Source: Paenarthrobacter sp. JL.01a (lineage in GTDB: Bacteria > Actinomycetota > Actinomycetes > Actinomycetales > Micrococcaceae). From it: a stretch of 64,000 nucleotides of DNA. Of the stretch, positions 52,288 to 64,000 are shown piece by piece. How positions within the stretch are numbered: the first letter of the stretch is position 1; the number at the start of each line of letters is the position of its first letter. The stretch covers positions 3,038,001 through 3,102,000 of the forward strand of contig NZ_CP104877.1 of assembly GCF_025452095.1 (NCBI RefSeq), read 5' to 3'. The notes under the pieces are model-generated. The model saw only the letters and a list, made by a program, of their open reading frames with translations. It was not told the origin of the DNA and searched no databases. Made by a program: the position numbers and the translations under genes.

Positions 52288-54182
52288 GCCTCGGGAGCCG
52301 CCCGGCTTGCCTCGTCCACAGAAAGCTGGGATTCGAACATCCGGAAGTACCGGCCCCGGAGCGCGACCAGTTCCTTGTGGGTTCCTTGCTCCGCGATGCG
52401 CCCATCTTCGAGCATGTAGACGATGTCCGCCTTCTCAATGGTGGCGAGGCGGTGGCTGATGGCGATGATGGTGCTGCTGCGGTCCGCGAAAAGCCTGGTG
52501 AAGATCCGGTGTTCAGCCAAGGCGTCGATTGCCGAGGTGGGCTCGTCCATCACCATGAACGAAGCGTCCCGGTAGAAGTTGCGGGCCATTGCCAGCCGCT
52601 GCCACTGCCCGCCGGACAGGCCGCTCCCCTTGCGCCCGCGTGGGTCCTCCATCCAGTTGCTGACGTGGTTCTCCAGTCCGTTGGGGAGCTTGTTGATGAA
52701 TTCCATGGCCTCGGCATCGGCTGCCGCCTTTCGGATGCGGAGATCGTCCCGGGGCAGGTCGACATCACCGAGGTAGATGTTCTCGGCTGCGGTGGCGAAC
52801 TCGTACTTCAGGAACTCCTGGCTGAGGACCGCCAGGTGCCGGTGCCAGCTGGTCACGTCGATGCCGGCGAGATCCTTGCCGTCCAAGAGGACCTGCCCTG
52901 AATCGGGCCGGTACAGCCCGGCCAGGATACGGATCAGCGTGGACTTGCCCGCACCGTTCTCCCCCACAATCGCGATGTGCTGCCCTGCCCGGATGGTCAT
53001 GGAGATACCTTTGATGACCTCGATGTCGCTGCCGGTGTAGCTGAAGCGGATGTCCCGCAGCTCGACGGTGCCCGGCGAGGCCACCAAGGGTTCTTCCTTG
53101 CCGCTGGGCACGGGCAACGCCATGAACAGTTCGTAGTCCTTGAGGTTGGCCAGGTCCTCGTCAATGGAACTGAGCGAAGATACCAGGTTGTTGGCCGTGG
53201 ACAGCGCCCGGCTCACAATCTGCTGCACGTACAGGAACTGGCCCACAGGCTGCGCTCTGGCAATGATCTGCCCCACCACCCAGACCAGTGACACAACTTC
53301 GGCACCATACTGCAGGGAGTCGGCGGCCAACTGCTTGGGGATGTACCGCTTTTGAAAATCCAGTCGTCTGCGTTCGTCGGCATCCCGCAAGCGGGAGCGC
53401 AATTCCATGAGATAGCCCACGATGCCGTAGAGCCTCATCTCGGCGATGTGTTGTGGCCGGAGCAGGTTCTGCTCGATCATCCTGCGTTGGCGCCGGGAGT
53501 CCACCTGCGTGTTCCAGTGTGCAATCTGCTCCCGGGACAACTTGAACTGGAGGTACACGCTGGGCACGATCGCCACCAGGACTATCACCGCAATCCACCA
53601 ACTCACCAACAGCAGCGCGCCGACGGCAAGGATCACTGAGACGAGCTGGGTAAAGATCGCCGCGATCCGGTCCAGGACCCGCGCATAGGAATCGGAGAAG
53701 CGCTTGGCACGGTCGTAGAGATCCACCGTCTCTTTGTCGTCGTAACGCCAGAAGTCCAAGGCGAGGAACCGCTGGTACATCAGGTCGCCCACAATGGCCC
53801 CGACCCTGAAGCTCATCAACTGCTGGATGTAGCGGTCCACGCTGCTGAAGGCGCCCCAGAACAGGCCCAAAGCCGCGGTGATGATGACGTAGAGAACTGC
53901 CCGCGGACCGGCGTCGGGGTCTCCTGCGTAGCCGGCCGCCAAGGCCGTGGTGGTCAACGACGCGAAGTACGTGGTGACCAAGGGCAGGGTGGCGGAGATG
54001 ACCGAGCCCAGGACCTTCATTATCACCGCAGCCGGTGAGGCGTTGAAACTCACCTTCAGGACCTGCCCGACGGCGCGGGCGTACGGCCGCAAGGCCAGCT
54101 TGCGGGGCGGTGTTTTGCCGGGTGGGAGCGGGTGAAGCGGGACCGACTCCGGGTGCCGCGGTTGTGCGGGCTGCTCTGACAT
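52284..54182 (-). CDS. ABC exporter, fused membrane and ATPase domains
   Basis: A 632-residue half-transporter that would dimerise. A basic N-terminus is followed by six membrane segments (about 50-350) and an ATPase with Walker A GENGAGKST, signature GSGLSGGQWQRLAMARNF, Walker B FMVMDEPTSAID and switch AISHRL. The Q-loop reads LSQEFLKYEFATAAENI, an unusual variant lacking the F-x-G pattern. Similar proteins export peptides or lipids; the substrate is not known. It stands alone, convergent with the WXG100 operon. Confidence 0.9.
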   Translation of the reverse strand: MSEQPAQPRHPESVPLHPLPPGKTPPRKLALRPYARAVGQVLKVSFNASPAAVIMKVLGSVISATLPLVTTYFASLTTTALAAGYAGDPDAGPRAVLYVIITAALGLFWGAFSSVDRYIQQLMSFRVGAIVGDLMYQRFLALDFWRYDDKETVDLYDRAKRFSDSYARVLDRIAAIFTQLVSVILAVGALLLVSWWIAVIVLVAIVPSVYLQFKLSREQIAHWNTQVDSRRQRRMIEQNLLRPQHIAEMRLYGIVGYLMELRSRLRDADERRRLDFQKRYIPKQLAADSLQYGAEVVSLVWVVGQIIARAQPVGQFLYVQQIVSRALSTANNLVSSLSSIDEDLANLKDYELFMALPVPSGKEEPLVASPGTVELRDIRFSYTGSDIEVIKGISMTIRAGQHIAIVGENGAGKSTLIRILAGLYRPDSGQVLLDGKDLAGIDVTSWHRHLAVLSQEFLKYEFATAAENIYLGDVDLPRDDLRIRKAAADAEAMEFINKLPNGLENHVSNWMEDPRGRKGSGLSGGQWQRLAMARNFYRDASFMVMDEPTSAIDALAEHRIFTRLFADRSSTIIAISHRLATIEKADIVYMLEDGRIAEQGTHKELVALRGRYFRMFESQLSVDEASRAAPEA

Positions 54183-54233
54183 GTGCCCAGCCTATTCCTG
54201 TGGGCGGACATCGAGGGTCGGGTGGTTAAACAA

Positions 54234-54264
54234 CTGATCCCCGCGGAGAATCCGCGGGGATCAG
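54234..54264 (-). terminator. Intrinsic terminator after guaB
   Basis: A perfect 14-bp stem (54234-54247 with 54251-54264) with a 3-base loop, 8 bases past the guaB stop; TTGTTT follows on the minus strand. Confidence 0.82.
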
Positions 54265-54271
54265 TAAGTGC

Positions 54272-58058
<3,787 letters not shown>

Positions 58059-58062
<4 letters not shown>

Positions 58063-60122
58063 TGTTGCCACCCCGTAGCGGCAAACCACCTCTCATCAAG
58101 CATGTCCGTCATGCTCTTCACGTAGGTCTTGGTCAGGTGGTTGTCGTCCAGGTAGACGAAGGTATTGCCGATGATCGGAGGACAGTAGATCCCTATGCAG
58201 ATCACGTCGGTCATGTCGATCAGGAAAAGGTCCTGGAACTTGCCCGTCACTTCTTCAAAGGGGCTGGTTTCGGCCAGGACGTCGGCCTTCAGGGGGCGGC
58301 AGTCCGGGCTGTCCACGCCTTTGTTGAGGGTGCAGTCGGTCAGGCTGTAGGTGAAGCGGGGGTTGTCGCGGATGGCGATGACCTGGGTTCCGCGCGCGGT
58401 GATCTCGGAGACAAGTTCCTCGAACCCGCGGGTCAGTTTCTCGTCAGGCTCCGACGGTTTAGCCTTGGTGCCCACCGTGAAGACGGCATCGGGGGCGTGC
58501 TCGGCTATATGTTGCCGGACTTCGTGGTTGAACTCGTTGCACACGGGCTCGACGTCCGGATCGTCGGTAGCGAACGGACAAGCACCGTAGAGCAAGGCAT
58601 ACAACTTCCAGTGGTGCTCTTCGGCCATCTGCCCCAGTGCCGCAAGCCACTGCTGGGAATGCGAGTTCCCCACCACCAGCACGGTCTTGGTGGCGTCGGA
58701 CCCGACGTCGTTCTGCTGGCAGTTGTCCTGGAGCAGCTGGGACTCCGGCTTGGTGTCGCCCGAGCAGCCGTCTGGAAGCTTGGCCCAGTCGCGCCCGATC
58801 CGTTCCGCAGAAGGCTGCGTGAGGGCGTTGGGGGCTATCTGGTTCACGTAGGTTGGCAGGAGGGACTTGGCGCCGGGGTTGTCAAAGACCATCCGCGCCT
58901 GTGCGGCTTGTTCGTCGAGGTCCAGTTTGTACTGGAACCCGAGGAGGGGCGCCGAGGCTACTGCCAGGCATGCAGCAATGGCGACAACCGCACGACGACG
59001 CTTCATTTCAGGCCACTTCCATTGGCGGAAGGGCTTCTCGATGAACTTCGTGGTGAGGAAGGCCAACACAAGGGACAGGCCGATGATCGCTGTACCGGAA
59101 AGCCAGCCGGCATGGTCCTTGCCGCTCCAGGCGAGGGCGATGACCAGGATGGGCCAGTGCCACAGGTAGAGGGCGTAGGAGTTGTCGCCCAGGCGGACCA
59201 GGAACTTTGAACTCAGAATCCGGTCAACGCCAAAGCGGCTGCCCGTCTGGCCTGCCGCGATCACCGCGACGGCCGCAAGGGTGGGCCACAACGCCACGAA
59301 GCCCGGGAAAGCTGTTTGGACCTGCAGGACGATGCCGCAGGTGAGCATGGCGATGACGCCGATCCAGCCCATCAGCACCCGGACGGGCTTGGAGAAGTTC
59401 AACCCCGGCAGGATCAGTGCGAGGAGGGTGCCGAGGGCGAATTCCCACAGGCGGGCAAACGTATCAAAGTAGGCCACGGCCTGGTTGGTGGCCGTGAAGA
59501 TGATGGAGTAGATGAACGAGACCAGGAAGATGATTCCGAAGACGTACACCAAAGTGGCGCGGTATCTGAGGGCGAAGCGCCGGCAGAGCAGCGCGACGAC
59601 CGCAAAGATGATCGGCCAGAGGATGAAGACCTGGCCCTGGATGGATAGCGACCAGAAGTGCTGGACAGGGCTGGCCAGGCTGTGGTCCGTGGCGTAGTAG
59701 TCCACCGCGAGCTTCTGCAGCAGCCAGTTCTCGTAGTAGAACAACGACGCCCAGGCCTGCTGCACAATGTCCGCCCACCGGGTGGCGGGCAGGAGGACAA
59801 AAGTGGCCGCCAAGGTTCCCAGTAGGACAATCACGACGGCGGGCAGCAGCCGCCTGAACAGGTGCAGCCAGTGCCGCAAAAGGTCCATGCGACGGCCCTG
59901 TTTGTAACGCCCTGTGAACTGCAGCGTCATGAGGAACGCGGAGATCAGGAGGAAGACATCCACGCCGCCGGACACCCTGCCGATCCAGATGTGGTAGCTC
60001 ACCACCATGAGGACGGCGAGGGACCTGAGTCCTTGGATTTCAGGGCGGAACTTGGACTTTGCAACGGGACCTGAAGCCCGCCTACTACGGTGGGCGGCGG
60101 GGGTCGACGTTGGGGTAGTCAC
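58059..60122 (-). CDS. OafA-type acyltransferase with SGNH domain (upstream copy)
   Basis: About 687 residues, same architecture as its neighbour and clearly a tandem paralogue (RPEIQGLRSLAVLMVVSYHIW, GGVDVFLLISAFLM, WEFALGTLLALILPGL). In block I the motif is VVGNSHSQQW, with N in place of D in GDSH; the nucleophilic serine and the [10 protein letters not shown] block are kept. The GTG at 60122 follows AAGGAA; residues upstream of it are unconserved. It is translationally coupled to the second copy. Confidence 0.9.
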
Positions 60123-60455
60123 GTGAGGCAGTTCCTTAAAGCAAGTGGCACAGCGGGTGGCACAAAGCATCCATAATACGCGGTTTTGGCCCAACTCTCA
60201 TGTCAATTTGGTTCATTGAGGGGGCTTCCGAAGGTCAATTAGTCCACCTTCCGCTATGGATTTACCTTGCTGGACCTGTGCAAGGCCTGTGGCTGGCAGA
60301 GTCAATGCGGCCGTGACATGGCAAAACAATCCTAAGGGTTCTTACTCAATGTGACCGGCTGGAATGTGATGCATCCCACGGGAAAAAGCGGGTGGGAAGG
60401 CGGCAAAAAGCCCCGGCCACTTCGAAGGTGGCCGGGGCTTTCCGGGACGTACGAC
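60123..60455. other. Intergenic region between groL and the acyltransferase pair
   Basis: About 330 bases without a gene. It holds the groL terminator at the right end and the acyltransferase promoter area. A TATTAT -10-like box lies on the minus strand at 60178-60173 with TTGACA at 60206-60201, but the 22-base gap is too long for a standard promoter. No ORF or recognisable RNA was seen. Confidence 0.5.
60407..60441 (-). terminator. Intrinsic terminator after groL
   Basis: A perfect 14-bp stem (60407-60420 with 60428-60441), loop TTCGAAG, followed on the minus strand by TTTTTG. A textbook terminator 15 bases past the groL stop. Confidence 0.9.
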
Positions 60456-62153
<1,698 letters not shown>

Positions 62154-62450
62154 TTACTTTACGACGATCGCGAGGACGTCGCGGGCGGACAGAACGAGGT
62201 ACTCGCTGCCGCCGGTCTTGACTTCGGTTCCACCGTACTTGGAGTAGATGACGACGTCGCCGACAGCTACGTCCACCGGTACGCGGTTGCCGTTGTCATC
62301 GAAGCGGCCGGGGCCGATTGCAACAACTTCGCCTTCCTGCGGCTTCTCCTGTGCGGAGTCCGGAATAACCAGGCCGGAAGCCGTGGTCTGCTCTGCTTCG
62401 AGCGGGCGAACAACAATACGATCCTCAAGAGGCTTAATCGAGACCGACAC
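62154..62450 (-). CDS. groES: Co-chaperonin GroES
   Basis: A 98-residue heptameric lid for Gro[21 protein letters not shown], the mobile loop [20 protein letters not shown] and [19 protein letters not shown] are all present. The GTG at 62450 follows AAGGAGAG at normal spacing and matches the family start, so it is preferred over an ATG at 62480. It is the first gene of the groES-groL operon. Confidence 0.97.
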   Translation of the reverse strand: MSVSIKPLEDRIVVRPLEAEQTTASGLVIPDSAQEKPQEGEVVAIGPGRFDDNGNRVPVDVAVGDVVIYSKYGGTEVKTGGSEYLVLSARDVLAIVVK

Positions 62451-62545
62451 TCGGACTCTCCTTTTCATGAGCTGATTCATGGACTAAGAACTAGGGTGCC
62501 GTGGCGTTCAACCGTCGTCGCGGTGCCGGTGGACGCCTGGCGGGA

Positions 62546-62572
62546 TTAGCACCCTCACGGGGAGAGTGCTAA
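62546..62572. promoter_or_regulatory. CIRCE operator (proximal)
   Basis: TTAGCACCC-N9-GAGTGCTAA, one mismatch from the CIRCE consensus TTAGCACTC-N9-GAGTGCTAA. It is the binding site of the heat-shock repressor HrcA and lies about 96 bases before the groES start, around the expected transcription start. Confidence 0.9.
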
Positions 62573-62576
62573 CTAG

Positions 62577-62606
62577 ACTCTATGTAAGGCGTTAGCACTC
62601 GGTCAA
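62577..62606 (-). promoter_or_regulatory. groES-groL promoter
   Basis: TTGACC (62606-62601) and TAGAGT (62582-62577) are spaced 18 bases apart on the minus strand. The -35 lies inside the distal CIRCE and the predicted start falls in the proximal one, so HrcA would occlude both ends. Confidence 0.65.
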
Positions 62607-62618
62607 GGTGAGTGCCAG
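62592..62618. promoter_or_regulatory. CIRCE operator (distal)
   Basis: TTAGCACTC-N9-GAGTGCCAG: perfect left arm, right arm with two mismatches. It is 46 bases from the proximal element and overlaps the -35 box. Confidence 0.8.
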
Positions 62619-62642
62619 CATTTCGTCATCGGTGAACCGTGG

Positions 62643-63002
62643 TCACTCGTCCCGGAGGTCGTCCAGATCGTAGTCTTCGCCGTCGTCGTCGCCGTCCAGG
62701 GAGCCGCCGCGATTGCGGTACAGTGCCACCGCGGAGGCCACAGCGACGACGCCGGAAATCACCAACGCGATCACCCCGCCCAGGCGTGCACCGCTGTAGA
62801 GATCGCGGATGTCGCGAGCCTCATCGGTGGCATCGCTGACGCTCTTGCCCGTCACGGAATAGGCTGCGGCGTTGAAGGAGTCCAGCGCGAAAATAACAAT
62901 CAGCAGGCCGATGCAGACTACCGCGATGACAGCGCCCGCAATCAGGGCAGGACGGGCGTACGTGACGAGACGGGAGGGCGGCGGGGCTGCGTTGTCTTCC
63001 AT
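62643..63002 (-). CDS. Small actinobacterial membrane protein
   Basis: A 119-residue protein with two membrane segments (about 18-42: ALIAGAVIAVVCIGLLIVIF; and about 74-94: VIALVISGVVAVASAVALY). A loop of about 30 residues (SVTGKSVSDATDEARDIRDLY) separates them, and the C-terminus is strongly acidic (DGDDDGEDYDLDDLRDE). I recognise no family. It is divergent from the methyltransferase gene and lies upstream of the groES control region, on the same strand. Confidence 0.8.
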   Translation of the reverse strand: MEDNAAPPPSRLVTYARPALIAGAVIAVVCIGLLIVIFALDSFNAAAYSVTGKSVSDATDEARDIRDLYSGARLGGVIALVISGVVAVASAVALYRNRGGSLDGDDDGEDYDLDDLRDE

Positions 63003-63069
63003 GAAAACAACCCTATCCGGCTGATTCCACAGTCACACCGCCATGACGCGCGACGTTAGGCTTGTTCCC

Positions 63070-64000
63070 ATGCCTCACGCACCGCAGGAACAGATCGCGC
63101 CCTTGCTGACTACTGAAGGATGGGAACTTCTTGCCTCGCTGGGGCCCTACCGGGAAGCTGATGCATTCGGCACCAACGCCGAACTCCGGAAGGCCGGCCA
63201 CTCCCCCGAACTTGTTGCCGCCGTTCTGACGCAATCGCGCTTGCGGACCCGCGCGGAGGCAAAGTTCGGCGAATTCGCCCGCCAGATGCTCTTTACTCAA
63301 GCCGGCTTGGAACAGGCCACCCGGCTCAATGTCGCCGCCCGCCACGCTGAACGCTTCGCCCAGGCAGGCATCAGCCACGTTGCGGACCTCGGCTGCGGCC
63401 TCGGCGCAGACTCCATGGCGATGGCCTCCATGGATATCGCCGTCACTGCCGTGGAGATGGATGAAACCACCGCGGCCTGCGCCATGATCAACCTCATGCC
63501 ATTTCCGCATGCGAGGGTTGTGCACACGGACGCGGAGTCGGTGGACCTTGAGGGGATCGACGGCGTCTGGCTGGACCCCGCCCGACGCACCACCTCCACG
63601 TCCGGCACCAAAAGGATCTGGGATCCGGAGGCCTTCTCTCCTCCGTTGTCGTTTGTAGAAAGGGTTGCGGCTACGGGGCGTGCGGTAGGGGTCAAGATGG
63701 GCCCGGGCATCCCCCACGACTCCGTGCCTTCGGACTGCGAGGTCCAGTGGGTGTCCGTGGGCGGCGACGTCACCGAAGCCACGCTGTGGTTCAACGCCGT
63801 TGCACGGCCCGGCGTTCGCCGCGCGGCATTGGTCCTTGGCAGCCAGGGCGCCGCGGAGATCACCAGCGGTGAGGACTTCGACGGCGGCCCGGTCGCCGCC
63901 GTCGGGCCCGTTGAAGGCTTCCTTTACGAACCAGATGGTGCGGTGATCCGCGCGGGGCTGGTGGCCGACGTCGCTGAACGACTGGGCGGGCATCTGGTGG
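63070..64000 (+). CDS. Class I SAM-dependent methyltransferase, THUMP-like (3' partial)
   Basis: The frame is open from the ATG at 63070 to the window end (about 310 residues). An N-terminal helical region precedes the Rossmann domain. SAM motif I is VADLGCGLG (104-112), the acidic turn follows in VEMDETT, and the motif IV position reads WLDPARR (167-173), as in the family called THUMP-like. Substrates of this family are not established; related enzymes modify RNA. The C-terminal end is outside the window. Confidence 0.85.
   Translation, partial: MPHAPQEQIAPLLTTEGWELLASLGPYREADAFGTNAELRKAGHSPELVAAVLTQSRLRTRAEAKFGEFARQMLFTQAGLEQATRLNVAARHAERFAQAGISHVADLGCGLGADSMAMASMDIAVTAVEMDETTAACAMINLMPFPHARVVHTDAESVDLEGIDGVWLDPARRTTSTSGTKRIWDPEAFSPPLSFVERVAATGRAVGVKMGPGIPHDSVPSDCEVQWVSVGGDVTEATLWFNAVARPGVRRAALVLGSQGAAEITSGEDFDGGPVAAVGPVEGFLYEPDGAVIRAGLVADVAERLGGHLV

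Overview
The window is chromosomal DNA from a high-GC actinomycete, most likely a member of the Micrococcaceae (Arthrobacter/Paenarthrobacter type). This rests on GC-rich third codon positions, frequent GTG starts, actinobacterial families (SepX/GlpR, GuaB3, DUF3817, PadR-ABC1 kinase) and gene neighbourhoods that echo those around ispH-xseAB, galU-rimJ-sepX and guaA-guaB3-guaB-groESL in mycobacteria. It is gene dense. I see no insertion sequence, prophage, CRISPR array or rRNA, and only one tRNA (Ala, anticodon CGC).

Layout. 1-6 kb: the end of rmuC, ispH (isoprenoid synthesis), a membrane protein, xseA-xseB (exonuclease VII), a PPK2 polyphosphate kinase and an AlaA-type aminotransferase. 6-10 kb: a four-gene osmoprotectant-type ABC importer. 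10-17 kb: rsgA, a Nudix hydrolase, a GH35 beta-galactosidase, a pirin, a BadF/GlcNAc-kinase-like sugar kinase and a nitronate monooxygenase. 17-22 kb: transporters paired with regulators (LysR/MFS; Lrp/MFS/Lrp) and a TMEM175-like channel. 22-29 kb: DUF1761-corA-zapE, ferritin, a Usp-CrcB-CrcB operon and a PadR-ABC1 kinase pair. 29-33 kb: a YCII protein, DedA, and an MFS pump divergent from an XRE regulator. 33-38 kb: tRNA-Ala, a frameshifted NAD(P)-binding gene, sepX/glpR, rimJ, galU, 5-FTHF cyclo-ligase and an FmdB zinc-ribbon protein.

38-50 kb: a SAF-domain membrane protein, a 1385-residue SF1-helicase-like protein whose ATPase motifs are degenerate, guaA, DUF3817-SURF1, a PTS EIIA, glpD and guaB3. 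50-52.3 kb: a three-gene operon of a WXG100-type secreted-protein candidate, a possible EspG-like partner and a four-TM membrane protein. 52.3-64 kb: an ABC exporter, guaB, two tandem OafA-type acyltransferases, groES-groL under a double CIRCE control region, a small membrane protein and a THUMP-like methyltransferase cut by the window end.

Purine synthesis is a recurring theme (guaA, guaB and the guaB3 paralogue within 13 kb). The least ordinary items are the degenerate helicase-nuclease, the WXG100 operon, the cysteine-free GuaB3 and the frameshift in the NAD(P)-binding gene. Most of the rest is orthodox core and near-core genome.
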